Below are positions 54,429-63,877 of a stretch of DNA of 64,000 bases, piece by piece. This DNA comes from JAWSVE01 sp050633885 (GTDB lineage: Bacteria; Pseudomonadota; Gammaproteobacteria; Pseudomonadales; Cellvibrionaceae). Where the stretch lies: NCBI GenBank assembly GCA_050633885.1, contig JBOEHK010000001.1, positions 558,001 to 622,000 of the forward strand, read 5' to 3'. Positions within the stretch are counted from its first letter, which is position 1. The number at the start of each line of letters is the position of its first letter. Under the pieces are notes generated by a model. It saw only the letters and a program-made list of their open reading frames with translations, did no database searches and was not told the DNA's origin. The position numbers were made by a program, and so were the translations under genes.

Positions 54429-54875
54429 CTAGTCGTGAGTATTGGTTGGTCTAAATAGCGCCAGTGGAAAAATGATGAATGCAATGATGATAAGGTTAAA
54501 TTCTAAGTGAAAGTTCAAACCTACTTGCCACGCAATAAAACTATCTAATCCATACCAAGCAATGATAGAGACAATGCAAGCGAATTTGAGGCGGTGAAAC
54601 TGTTTGTTGATAAGGGTTGCATTTTTAAGGCAATAGATGAGGAGTAAGAAGAGTAAGCCCCATCCTAAAATGACCGGCCCAAATAATTTAAGCAACGATG
54701 AGATGAGTGCGAGCGATGCTGTATCAATTTCCTCTGGGTTCACCTTTAGGGTATTGAATAGATAATTGATGTAGCTATTTTGTTGATCAAAGCTGATAAA
54801 GAATGAAACGAGGATACCAGCTATGACGTGTAAGCTACCGATCAAAATGAGCCAAATATAAATGAATGTATTCAT
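54429..54875 (-). CDS. Small polytopic membrane protein, unknown
   Basis: A 148-aa protein with four predicted membrane helices (about residues 5-25, 58-82, 97-114 and 121-140), starting MNTFIYIWLILIGSLHVIAGI. I recognise no family motif. The hydrophilic loop between helices 1 and 2 holds PEEIDTASLALISSLLKLFGP. It is isolated between two gaps on the minus strand. It looks like a real gene because of its consistent helix pattern and start, but no function can be assigned. Confidence 0.6.
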   Translation of the reverse strand: MNTFIYIWLILIGSLHVIAGILVSFFISFDQQNSYINYLFNTLKVNPEEIDTASLALISSLLKLFGPVILGWGLLFLLLIYCLKNATLINKQFHRLKFACIVSIIAWYGLDSFIAWQVGLNFHLEFNLIIIAFIIFPLALFRPTNTHD

Positions 54876-54979
54876 GCGTCATATTTTCGCTTTAGTTGTT
54901 TATTGCCTATAGGATTTCGTTATTCGCTGTGCGTTGTGTAGTTACGATCAATAACAGCATTCGGTTTAGAATTTGATGC

Positions 54980-55011
54980 AAAAAGGGCCTCAGTAAATAC
55001 TGAAGCCCTTT
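54980..55011 (-). terminator. Rho-independent terminator after the DAHP synthase gene
   Basis: AAAGGGC (54982-54988) pairs with GCCCTTT (55005-55011), extended inward by TCAGTA/TACTGA after one mismatch, with a 2-nt loop. On the minus strand it is followed by a run of five T. It lies about 90 bp after the stop codon of the minus-strand gene. Confidence 0.88.
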
Positions 55012-55101
55012 CGTACGATGTAATGCTTTATATGAGAAAAATCTCAAATATAGCTGACGAAGTCAGCTGGTAAAGACAGAATACAAAGTTAATCCGTTCA
55101 T

Positions 55102-56166
55102 TTAACGATTTGGCAACACGTCTTTTAATTTGTCGCGCATTAATAGCAAAGTCTTCTCAGTTGTATCCCAGTCAATGCAAGCATCGGTCACGGAAACGCC
55201 ATACTTTAAATCGTCTAAATTATCGGTGATTTTTTGATTGCCAGCATGGATGTTACTTTCGATCATCAAGCCAATAATTGATGTGTTACCTTCAAGAATT
55301 TGGTTAGTGACATTTTCCATTACTAGCGGTTGTAAATCGTGATTTTTATTCGAGTTTGCATGACTACAATCAACCATCACATTGGTTGATACCTTGGCTT
55401 TTGCGAGTTCTTGTTCAGCCATGGCAACGCTAACAGAGTCATAATTTGGTTTGCCGCTACCACCACGTAAGACGATGTGTCCGTATGGATTTCCACGAGT
55501 ATGAGTAACAGCTACACGGCCCTCAGAATTAATACCTAAAAAACGATGAGGACTTGAAACCGATTGCAAGGCATTCGTAGCCACTTCTAAGCCGCCATCC
55601 GTTCCGTTTTTAAACCCGACAGCGGAAGAAAGGCCGCTAGCTAATTCTCGGTGAGTCTGCGATTCAGTTGTTCTTGCTCCAATTGCTGACCAAGAAATTA
55701 GGTCTTGAAGATACTGAGGAGAAATAGGATCGAGTGCTTCAGTCGCAAGTGGTAAGCCTGTTTCAGCGACGTCGAGTAAAAGCTGCCGGCCAATATGTAA
55801 ACCTTCTTCTATTTTAAAAGAATCGTTCAGGTGAGGGTCATTAATTAAACCTTTCCATCCGACAGTGGTTCTGGGTTTTTCAAAATAGACACGCATGATG
55901 ATCAGAATCGTATCATTAACAGCGGCCGATAATTTTTCTAATCGAGCTGCATATTCTTTGGCTTCTTCCACATTATGAATAGAGCAAGGGCCGACAACGA
56001 CCATGATGCGAGGATCTTTTCGATCTAAGATATCTCTAACAGCTTGGCGACCTGCGATAACAGAGTCTAGCGCTTTACCTGCAAGAGGCAGTTGTTTTTT
56101 TAGGTCTGTTGGCGAAACCAACACATCCTGTGAAATTATATTGAGGTCTTCAACTACATTAGTCAT
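55102..56166 (-). CDS. aroG: 3-deoxy-7-phosphoheptulonate synthase (DAHP synthase)
   Basis: A class I DAHP synthase (354 aa from ATG 56166) that joins phosphoenolpyruvate and erythrose 4-phosphate to start the shikimate pathway. Family motifs: VVGPCSIHNVEEAKEYAARL, MRVYFEKPRTTVGWKGLIND, GARTTESQTHRELASGLS, GFKNGTDG, LRGGSGKPNYD and VDCSHANSNK. Which aromatic amino acid controls it (AroF, AroG or AroH type) cannot be read off; aroG is the generic choice. A TTG at 56178 is an alternative start with a worse ribosome-site spacing. It is monocistronic with its own terminator. Confidence 0.92.
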   Translation of the reverse strand: MTNVVEDLNIISQDVLVSPTDLKKQLPLAGKALDSVIAGRQAVRDILDRKDPRIMVVVGPCSIHNVEEAKEYAARLEKLSAAVNDTILIIMRVYFEKPRTTVGWKGLINDPHLNDSFKIEEGLHIGRQLLLDVAETGLPLATEALDPISPQYLQDLISWSAIGARTTESQTHRELASGLSSAVGFKNGTDGGLEVATNALQSVSSPHRFLGINSEGRVAVTHTRGNPYGHIVLRGGSGKPNYDSVSVAMAEQELAKAKVSTNVMVDCSHANSNKNHDLQPLVMENVTNQILEGNTSIIGLMIESNIHAGNQKITDNLDDLKYGVSVTDACIDWDTTEKTLLLMRDKLKDVLPNR

Positions 56167-56554
56167 GTGAAATACCAAATCTCTCTTCTGTCAGTGTCCT
56201 GTTTCCAGTTTTTATTCTGGTTGTTTAAAGCTGTGTTTTTCAGCCTCTTATCGTCGTGTGGCTTTCAATTTCTTTATCTGGCTGCCTAAAAGTAGGCAGC
56301 TTAAAAGAAGGCTGTTCAGCGAACGGGCTATTCTACTGAAAAATAAACGCATTGTGGAATATATTCCGACTATTGAGGCCATAAATCTGAGAGGATCAAA
56401 CAGCAATGAACAGAATAAGGTAAAAGCTCTTTCGTCAATTAAGATGTGATTCAACAGAATTGCTGATATAACAGTTTGAGACACAAACTAATTCTCAACA
56501 TGGTTGAGTAGAGCAGTTACGAAATAAGCAGGGAAAGATATCTATTTTTTTGAG
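56167..56554. promoter_or_regulatory. 388-bp gap upstream of the DAHP synthase gene
   Basis: The gap is between addA and the DAHP synthase gene, both on the minus strand. GCTGCCTA (56281-56288) and TAGGCAGC (56293-56300) make a perfect 8-bp hairpin with an AAAG loop, and CTCAAC (56494-56499) and GTTGAG (56503-56508) a 6-bp one. Neither has a T run. An open frame of 78 codons on the minus strand (56248-56484) has no supporting feature. No leader peptide rich in aromatic codons was seen. Confidence 0.4.
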
Positions 56555-59500
56555 TTAAATGATGTGGAGTAGAGGAAGGAGAGGGAAGTACAACGCTGTT
56601 TTTATGGTAACGGCACTACCGGAAGCGGAATCAATTTTTCGCATAACGTCAGAGTAGCGTTCAAGTTGCGGTTTATAGGATGAGGCTTCATGCTGAAGAA
56701 AGTCGTTTAGGTCTTGGCCTTCTGAAGGCTCACTACTTTTAAAATCAACAATCCAACGAACATTATCTGCAATAAATGATCTATCGATGATCGATTCTCG
56801 AAAGCCTGCGTTCGGATCCATGATTGATAATTCCGATTCACTTTGCTGATGAGAGTGATCTAATAACCAGCGACCGTCTTTATCGTTGATAATATTTTCG
56901 ATCGCGATAGCAATTTTCTTTACGCCATGACTGGCTTGCGTTGAATCAAGACCGAGTTGGCGCAGTTGATTTTTCCAGAAATTGGTTTGTTGCTGAATTC
57001 TTTCGCTGTCCCACCTATTCAGGCCATGTTGAATTAAATGGTGGAGCGTTTGGTGGAGTACAGTACCGATATAGCGTTGTGCTCGGTGATTCAAGTTGTT
57101 CGGGCTGGGGATGTTTTTATTTTCGGTGACAAACGTTTTTTCGATCGCTTCTTCGGAACCCGTTTTATTGATTTGGGCACTTGTAACTTGGATGTATGCA
57201 ACTTTGGTATTTGTAATAATGTCAGTAGAAACACGGGTTGATTCTACAACGGGTTGGTAAAAATCTTTTTGGCGATACGCATCCAAAATATTTTCTCGAG
57301 GAAAGGTACAGGGCTTCCAGTGAGGCGATAAACGTAAAATATGTTGCAGTGGCGGATTTTTTTTCAGTTCTTCACCCGTTGAGTTTTCATTGAATACATT
57401 GTCGGTTTCGTTCTGGTTTTCTATTAACGTTAACTCATCCTGCACTGTATCCCACAAGTGTGAAAATAAGGTGTTTTTTGTTGGTGCTTTTATTTCATTA
57501 TTTTTAGAGTCGCGTTTTAATTTCCCGATTAAATATAAATGCTGAATCGCTCGGGTACAGCCAATATAGAGAAGGCGGGCATTTTCGTAATGTTGCCGTA
57601 TTGATTTTTCGCGCTTTAAGTACTGGTAAAATTCATCCGCTTCACCGGATGCTCCCAATGGGCTCATCAATAAATGAGGGTGTCCCTGTGAGTCGATAAC
57701 ATCTTGCCAAAGAAGCAGTGCTTTATCATCTGCTTTTCCTGTTTTTTCTAAACAAGGAATGATAACAGTATCAAATTCTAATCCTTTTGATTTGTGAATG
57801 GTCATTACTTGAATTCGCGATAGTTCTTCAGAGCGGTCGTACAGTTTTTCAATGGCTTCGTCAAATAATGACCAATCAGAAATTGTACTATTTGAAAGAG
57901 AATGCTGTTCGAGTAACTCAAAAAATCGAGCAGGGCTGTGTTTTTCGGTTGGGTTTACAACAGACGCTGGACCGCCAAGAGATAACCAAATTCCTTCAAT
58001 CCATTGTCTTAAAGGTTTTCTATGCCGCTGTTCCAGCGCAGGAGAAAGTACGTTCACTAATCGCGCCAAACAGATTTTCCCGGTATCACTTAGGCTTAAC
58101 GATTGATACTTTTTAATTGTTTCCCAAATGATTTGAGAATGAGAAGAATAGTTTTTGTTTTGATCTTCATTAAAACCAGAGGTGTTTAGCGTCGTTTGAT
58201 TGGCGATCGCATGTAAATCTGTCATGTCGAGACCACACCAAGGTGCTCTTAGGATAGAAAGCCAAGCAATGCGATCAGAAAAATTTAGCAATGCTTTTGT
58301 TAGTGACAGTAAATCGATCACCGCCATGCGCGAAGCTAACTTATCAACATCTTTAGATTGCCATATTAAATTCTCTTCGCGTAATTGATTTAAAATTTCC
58401 GGTAAATGAGTTTTGGCTCTGACAAGAATCGCAATGCTAGTCGAGTCATTTTGACTTAAATGATGACTGACGATGCTGCTGATATATTGGGCTTCTTCCT
58501 TTGCGTCCCCATCAACTAATCCAATCGTGTTTATTGAAGAGCTTACGTCAGGGAGTGAAAAGTAATCGGCATGTTGGTAACAAATGGCTCCGCGATTAAT
58601 ATTGTTTTCTGCGGGAAAAGCGGCTTGAAAATGAGTGTTTACCCATTCAACTAGCGTACCATTCGAGCGGAAGTTAACAGTTAATTCAAGTGGTTTTAAT
58701 GCTATATGCCCAATGCCATTTTCTTTTGCACCAAGAAAAATACCGACATTTGCTTCGCGAAAGCTATAGCACGATTGCATGGCATCGCCGACGACAAATA
58801 CTGTTTTTCCGTCATCTGGTTGCCAGCCAGCCGTTAATTTTTCAAGCAAATGTAGTTGAGGTAATGAGGTGTCTTGAAATTCATCAACCAAGATATGGCT
58901 GATTTTGTAATCCAGTTTGAGGGCGATATCGGACGGCTCGTCATGATTACCTAATGCAATTAACGATGCTTGTGTCAATTCATTAAAATCACATTCGGTT
59001 GTTTGTTCGCAAAGAATTTTAAATTCAGCGACCAAACGTGGTAACAATCGTGTAAGAGAATCAAGCAATGTCCATTGTTGTTTTTGGATATTGGGAGACG
59101 GCAAACTTTTAACATCTTGAAGTTGTTCTAAAATTTCTGGGAATGCTGACAGCTCTGAAATGATGGCTAACAATCGATTTTTCTGCCTCTTTTCAATGCT
59201 GTCTTTATCTTTCGCATTACCAGCGGGAAATCCATCAGCAACCGTGATGGACTTGCGCCAAGAGTGATTGCTTGTTGTCAAAAGCGTCGCTATCGCTTTC
59301 CATTTATCTAAAGAAGATGTATCAATTGAATAGGGGTCGTCAAAAGAATAGGTGAATTCAGCTAATTCTTTAACGAGAGTGTTCTTGTTATCTTTCAGTG
59401 CATTTTGCGCAGCGTATTCCCCTAATTCCGCTAACTCCGCCAGCCAACTGCCAAGCGTGTCGCGACACTTAATCAAAGATTCTGAAACCACAGCATTTAA

Positions 59501-60184
59501 GCTAGTTTCTAAAAACTGATGGCTATCAGTTCTATTTTTTGTTTCATATAAAATGCCTAGCCATTGGTTTCTTTTGTCTAACAAAGCCATTAGCAAATTT
59601 TCTAAATCATCCATCCGGTTATCGACATGTTTCAGTAATAACCCGAGATCATGTTGTGTTGTTGAGTCGGCTTTAAATGCGGTGAAAAATTGGCGAACGG
59701 CTTGCTGATATAACTTTTGAGGCGTGTCGGTGGGTTTAAGTAAACTGCTCATGCCAGCATCAAAAGGTAGTTGTCTAACCAATGATTGGCAAAATCCGTC
59801 AATTGTTTGAATACGCAGACGATTGGGTGAAATCAGTAATTGCCAATGATGTTCTTCGTCTTTTTGAAGAACTTTCTTTGCCAGCGAGTAAGTTAACCTT
59901 TCATTTTCATTGCTGGGTGGCTCTTCATGCTTAGCTGTTTGTAATGCAATAATAATACGTTGCCGCATCTCTTGAGCGGCTTTACGAGTAAATGTAATGG
60001 CGAGTACTTCTTCTGGATGCTCACAAAATGATAATAATTTTAAAATTCTTTGTGTGAGTAATCCGGTTTTTCCGGATCCAGCCGGTGCAGAGACAATAAA
60101 AGATTGCGTGTGATCTAGCGCTTCTTTTCGAGCACGAGCATCGGCTATATCTTCAGATTCTCTTGTTTTGATTTCCGTATTCAC
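56555..60184 (-). CDS. addA: UvrD/REP-type helicase-nuclease (AddA/RecB-like)
   Basis: A 1209-aa SF1 helicase for double-strand-break repair. Walker A is SAPAGSGKTGLL (residues 32-43), with QRILKLLSF after it, HILVDEFQDTSLPQLHLLEKL (DEFQDT) as Walker B, VVGDAMQSCYSFREA, and VMTIHKSKGLEFDTVIIPC (motif V region). The C-terminal RecB-type nuclease has IVDFKSSEP (Asp and Lys). It overlaps addB by 1 bp (TAGTG) with a GTG start, a translational-coupling arrangement. No RecBCD genes are in the window; this AddAB-type pair probably fills that role. Confidence 0.92.
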   Translation of the reverse strand: MNTEIKTRESEDIADARARKEALDHTQSFIVSAPAGSGKTGLLTQRILKLLSFCEHPEEVLAITFTRKAAQEMRQRIIIALQTAKHEEPPSNENERLTYSLAKKVLQKDEEHHWQLLISPNRLRIQTIDGFCQSLVRQLPFDAGMSSLLKPTDTPQKLYQQAVRQFFTAFKADSTTQHDLGLLLKHVDNRMDDLENLLMALLDKRNQWLGILYETKNRTDSHQFLETSLNAVVSESLIKCRDTLGSWLAELAELGEYAAQNALKDNKNTLVKELAEFTYSFDDPYSIDTSSLDKWKAIATLLTTSNHSWRKSITVADGFPAGNAKDKDSIEKRQKNRLLAIISELSAFPEILEQLQDVKSLPSPNIQKQQWTLLDSLTRLLPRLVAEFKILCEQTTECDFNELTQASLIALGNHDEPSDIALKLDYKISHILVDEFQDTSLPQLHLLEKLTAGWQPDDGKTVFVVGDAMQSCYSFREANVGIFLGAKENGIGHIALKPLELTVNFRSNGTLVEWVNTHFQAAFPAENNINRGAICYQHADYFSLPDVSSSINTIGLVDGDAKEEAQYISSIVSHHLSQNDSTSIAILVRAKTHLPEILNQLREENLIWQSKDVDKLASRMAVIDLLSLTKALLNFSDRIAWLSILRAPWCGLDMTDLHAIANQTTLNTSGFNEDQNKNYSSHSQIIWETIKKYQSLSLSDTGKICLARLVNVLSPALEQRHRKPLRQWIEGIWLSLGGPASVVNPTEKHSPARFFELLEQHSLSNSTISDWSLFDEAIEKLYDRSEELSRIQVMTIHKSKGLEFDTVIIPCLEKTGKADDKALLLWQDVIDSQGHPHLLMSPLGASGEADEFYQYLKREKSIRQHYENARLLYIGCTRAIQHLYLIGKLKRDSKNNEIKAPTKNTLFSHLWDTVQDELTLIENQNETDNVFNENSTGEELKKNPPLQHILRLSPHWKPCTFPRENILDAYRQKDFYQPVVESTRVSTDIITNTKVAYIQVTSAQINKTGSEEAIEKTFVTENKNIPSPNNLNHRAQRYIGTVLHQTLHHLIQHGLNRWDSERIQQQTNFWKNQLRQLGLDSTQASHGVKKIAIAIENIINDKDGRWLLDHSHQQSESELSIMDPNAGFRESIIDRSFIADNVRWIVDFKSSEPSEGQDLNDFLQHEASSYKPQLERYSDVMRKIDSASGSAVTIKTALYFPLLPLLHII

Positions 60185-63021
60185 TAGCTGACTTCCTGAT
60201 TGTTATGTGTGATGTAATAATGAATGAAGTCAGATTCGTGGTTTCGATTTAATGGCGATAAATATTCGGAGAAGGGGTCGTTTGTTTTAAAGTCGACAGG
60301 ACAGAAACCTTCAATATACGCTTGCGCCAAATCTTCTAGTTCAGCTTTAAAATAGTCTTTAGCAACGGCCCAGTCGGTGGCTATTTTTTCCTTGCTGACG
60401 TCGTTGATTTTTTTGTAGCTTTTTTGATCGCTGAGATCTCCTATGCCGGCGATTTCTAATTCATTGGTTTTGACTTGTGCAAAAGCGATAGCTTTGACCT
60501 CTTCGGGATAACACAGTAAATACAGTGGCAGTTGGGGTTCTTCGGGTCTTGGCCCTTTTAACTTTCTTGTGGAAGTGGTGCCTGTTTTATAATCCAGTAA
60601 AATAATTTCATTGGCGCTATTTCGATCGATTCTATCAATCCTCAATGTCAGTGTTAAACCTAGAAATTGCGCATTAATGGGTTTTTCTGTGGCGACAACA
60701 GTAAAGGGCGGTCTTTCTTTTTCAAATGCTAGCCACTCAGTTAATAAATTAATGAAACGATCTGCTTCAAGCGCATAATAAAAATCACCTAGGTGTTTAA
60801 TATCCCGTTTGTATTGATGAGAAAAAACGCTATCGATAATCTTGGCTAGTTTATTGTGAATAGCTTCTGTGGATAACTGAATAAGGTTTTCATGCGATTT
60901 AATATCAGACCAGAAAATATCGAGGGCATTATGAATAATATTCCCTTTGTCTAATGCGGTGAGGGCAAGCGTGGGCTCTACCGGTTGCTTAATCGTTAAG
61001 CGATGTTTTGCAAATGCATTAAATGGACATAACGCTTGCTGTTTTAAAATATCACTCCCGCCTTTAATGTCTTCATTGCTGAATGAGATAGGAGGCCCTT
61101 TCTCGCAGTTAACGATCTCAATTGATTGTGATTCATACAAATTGTTGTAAAACGTTGAGAGACTTGTGTTGCTTGCGAGAGTGTCTTCAGTATTTATGCG
61201 TTTATTTTCTGAATGAAAAATATGAGATAACTCTACTAGCGGTATATGCTCGATTAACGCAGAAGGCAAAGACTCCGATTCTTCAAATTGAGTGATGTAA
61301 CTGACTATTATTTCATTGGAAGATTGTAATAATTGTTTGGTGATAGCTTGGGCGTACTGATTTTCTCTCTCAACTGAAGCACGAGGTAAGTGATATTTTC
61401 GTTGTAGCTGTATTGGCAATAAAGGATTTGGGTTGGGTTTTGGCGGCCAATCTTTATTGTTCATCCCCACAATCCAACTGTGAGAAAATTCTAAACCCGC
61501 GGCTTCAAGCGTTCCTAAAATATTGACAGGTGAGCCTTTTACCTCGGGTTGAAAGTGAGTGGTAGCCGCTAAACCAGTGAGTTCATTAAATATAGTAGGA
61601 AATGTCCACGTGATTTTTTTTCTATTTTTTTTCTGGTTAATAGCATCAAGAGAAGAAAGTTTTTCAAGTAATGAGTACCATTGATTCACTTGTTGATATT
61701 CAACACTGTCTAACGTTCGCGAGCCAGGCCAACCAAGGCCCGCTAGCTGTTCTTGAAACAAGGTGATCCATTCGTTAGCAGTTGCAGTGTTAGGATGACG
61801 TCTTTTTTTATCTTCAAATGTTTGCAGAAGAGTTAATAATATATTTTTTTCGTTATCCGATTGGTTATCGCCGTCGCCATCCTGATAATTTCTTTTCTCA
61901 TAATGGTTTGCCACTAACTGGCGGACATTGGCCGTACTGACTAAGAACTGTTGTCTTTTTTTAATATTGAGTAACGTGTCTGATCTTATGTCCCGTTCGT
62001 TTTCTTCATCAGAAAAGAAAGGTGATAGTAATAGGGATTGCCACTCCTCCAGTGTTAATTCATTTTTGTTTAATTTTAATAGTAGGAGTGTGTTGTCAAT
62101 CAATGGTGTGTTGGCTAGTGGCGTACCAGCAGAAATATTGAAGGGTAATGGATAACGAGCCACGTTAGGATCCAAATATTGAGGTTCAAATACTTCCGTG
62201 AAAATCCGTTCAACTAATTGCCTATCATTACCAAGGGATGGAACGATGATGCCTATTTTTGATTCGGGATTTTTTTGTAATATGTGTCTTGCCCATTGAG
62301 CCGCATTCATGGCCTCTTCAGTTAGATCATGACATCCCACACGAAGCGGTAATTTTTTTTTGTTTTGCGTATCTGAACGAACTGCTTGATTATCTTGCGA
62401 ATAGACTAATTTTTTTGAAGCCGTTTTCAATAATTTAAGCGTGAGAGGGGGTAAGTCATCGAAACTTTGTAAATAAATTGTTGAGCTTGATGTTAACGTT
62501 TTTGTTTCAAATGCGCCGCTGACTATTTTTTGTGATTGCTCTGGTATGATGGCGTTTACACTCTTTAGCTTACTTTCAAATTCAGTGATCCAAGAGGTTA
62601 AGTAATCCGAGGAAGATGAGACAAAGCTCAGTTGATAACTTGTTAACTCCTCTAATGAAATTTCCCATAATTGCATGTTTCTGTAGGCTTCCATTAAGTG
62701 CCCAACGAGGGATCTAACATTCGCAGATATATCAGCGAATTGGCTATCCTCTACAATCTGAGTCCAAATTGCTTGCTGCTGAATAGTGTTAAGAATTAAG
62801 CAATCGCAACCACAGTGACCATTACCTATCAGTTGATCCCATTGCAAAGTAAGCCATTCCGTTATCGAATATATTGTGGGTGAGCGGACGACTTTTGACG
62901 CTTGATGTTCACTGAATGAGAGGCGAAGTTGATTTCTTAGACGGTTGTTTGGTGTTAATACCATTGCGCCATCGTCAAGGAATGGCATGACAGGTTCGAT
63001 GTTGAAGAGAGCAGAAGCCAT
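60184..63021 (-). CDS. addB: PD-(D/E)XK nuclease, AddB-like DNA repair protein
   Basis: A 945-aa partner of AddA. The N terminus, MVLTPNNRLRNQLRLSF, lacks a Walker A motif, as in proteobacterial AddB-type proteins. The C-terminal nuclease shows EIILLDYKTGTT (catalytic Asp and Lys) and the preceding GNIIHNALDIFWSDI histidine motif. Only two cysteines lie in the nuclease region (ALCPFNAF and EGFCPVDF), with no C-terminal C-x2-C cluster. It is co-transcribed with murI (7 bp upstream) and addA (1-bp overlap). The family is also annotated as a probable DNA repair protein. Confidence 0.85.
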   Translation of the reverse strand: MASALFNIEPVMPFLDDGAMVLTPNNRLRNQLRLSFSEHQASKVVRSPTIYSITEWLTLQWDQLIGNGHCGCDCLILNTIQQQAIWTQIVEDSQFADISANVRSLVGHLMEAYRNMQLWEISLEELTSYQLSFVSSSSDYLTSWITEFESKLKSVNAIIPEQSQKIVSGAFETKTLTSSSTIYLQSFDDLPPLTLKLLKTASKKLVYSQDNQAVRSDTQNKKKLPLRVGCHDLTEEAMNAAQWARHILQKNPESKIGIIVPSLGNDRQLVERIFTEVFEPQYLDPNVARYPLPFNISAGTPLANTPLIDNTLLLLKLNKNELTLEEWQSLLLSPFFSDEENERDIRSDTLLNIKKRQQFLVSTANVRQLVANHYEKRNYQDGDGDNQSDNEKNILLTLLQTFEDKKRRHPNTATANEWITLFQEQLAGLGWPGSRTLDSVEYQQVNQWYSLLEKLSSLDAINQKKNRKKITWTFPTIFNELTGLAATTHFQPEVKGSPVNILGTLEAAGLEFSHSWIVGMNNKDWPPKPNPNPLLPIQLQRKYHLPRASVERENQYAQAITKQLLQSSNEIIVSYITQFEESESLPSALIEHIPLVELSHIFHSENKRINTEDTLASNTSLSTFYNNLYESQSIEIVNCEKGPPISFSNEDIKGGSDILKQQALCPFNAFAKHRLTIKQPVEPTLALTALDKGNIIHNALDIFWSDIKSHENLIQLSTEAIHNKLAKIIDSVFSHQYKRDIKHLGDFYYALEADRFINLLTEWLAFEKERPPFTVVATEKPINAQFLGLTLTLRIDRIDRNSANEIILLDYKTGTTSTRKLKGPRPEEPQLPLYLLCYPEEVKAIAFAQVKTNELEIAGIGDLSDQKSYKKINDVSKEKIATDWAVAKDYFKAELEDLAQAYIEGFCPVDFKTNDPFSEYLSPLNRNHESDFIHYYITHNNQEVS

Positions 63022-63028
63022 AAAATTG

Positions 63029-63877
63029 TTAGTCCGGTATGTGGACGATATGGACAGTATCAGAAAGACGCTTTGTCAGCTCTGGATACAGCTTGTGAAG
63101 ATCGGAAGTCTCCCGAGTGAAAAAGCTTTGTAATATTGGGTGTGTCTTTTCATTATCTCTGTTCACTTTGGTCGGTATTGTTTGAGAGCTTAATAAATAT
63201 TCGACACGATTAGCGATGGCTTTCCCGGAATCCAACCAGCGAATTGCTGGTTTTGCAGCGCCAGTCTTCACGGCAAGTAAAAGCTCCTCTTTTAAAAGCG
63301 GGAAGTGTGTACAAGCTAGAACAATAGTGTCTACTGACATATACAACGGGTGATGAATAAGTGGAGACAGGGCGTCAAGCATATCGTCTTGGGCAATTGT
63401 TTCACCCTTGAGCTTTTGTTCGGCAAGCTCTACGAGGGCAGTGGAACCCACTTTGATGATTGTACAGTCTGAGGCATATTGGGCTATTAATTGGTCAGTA
63501 TACAAGCGCTTAACAGTGCCCGGAGTACCCACTAACCCTATGATTTTCGACGTTGACTCGAGTGCTGCAGGCTTGATTGCAGGCACGACGCCAACGATGG
63601 GCATTTGAAAGTGCTCCCTAACTCTGGGTAATGCTATAGTACTGGCTGTATTGCAGGCGATGACAATAATGTCGGGCTGTGAAATACCGACTAAAGTGTC
63701 CACTAACTTGTGCACTCTGCCAACCAATTTTTCTTCGCTCTTTTCTCCATAAGGAAAGAAGCCATTGTCTGATGCGTAACTGATCGAGATCTCGGGTAAG
63801 GACGAACGTATTTCCTCAATAATGCTCAGTGCTCCAACACCCGAATCAATCACTAACGCGTGGGCAAGTTGTTCCAT
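63029..63877 (-). CDS. murI: Glutamate racemase
   Basis: MurI (282 aa from ATG 63877) converts L- to D-glutamate for peptidoglycan. The two catalytic cysteines are C75 in IVIACNTAST and C189 in IVLACTHFPLL, with VIDSGVGALS at the start and DNGFFPYGEKS giving substrate contacts. A TTG start at 63889 would add four residues but leaves a poor ribosome-site spacing. It heads the minus-strand unit with addB and addA. Pairing of murI with addB is unusual and may reflect operon fusion. Confidence 0.93.
   Translation of the reverse strand: MEQLAHALVIDSGVGALSIIEEIRSSLPEISISYASDNGFFPYGEKSEEKLVGRVHKLVDTLVGISQPDIIVIACNTASTIALPRVREHFQMPIVGVVPAIKPAALESTSKIIGLVGTPGTVKRLYTDQLIAQYASDCTIIKVGSTALVELAEQKLKGETIAQDDMLDALSPLIHHPLYMSVDTIVLACTHFPLLKEELLLAVKTGAAKPAIRWLDSGKAIANRVEYLLSSQTIPTKVNRDNEKTHPILQSFFTRETSDLHKLYPELTKRLSDTVHIVHIPD

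Noticed and set aside
56248..56484. 78-codon minus-strand open frame upstream of the DAHP synthase gene
   Set aside because: It has no ribosome site or recognisable domain and overlaps hairpin-forming sequence; it is probably chance.
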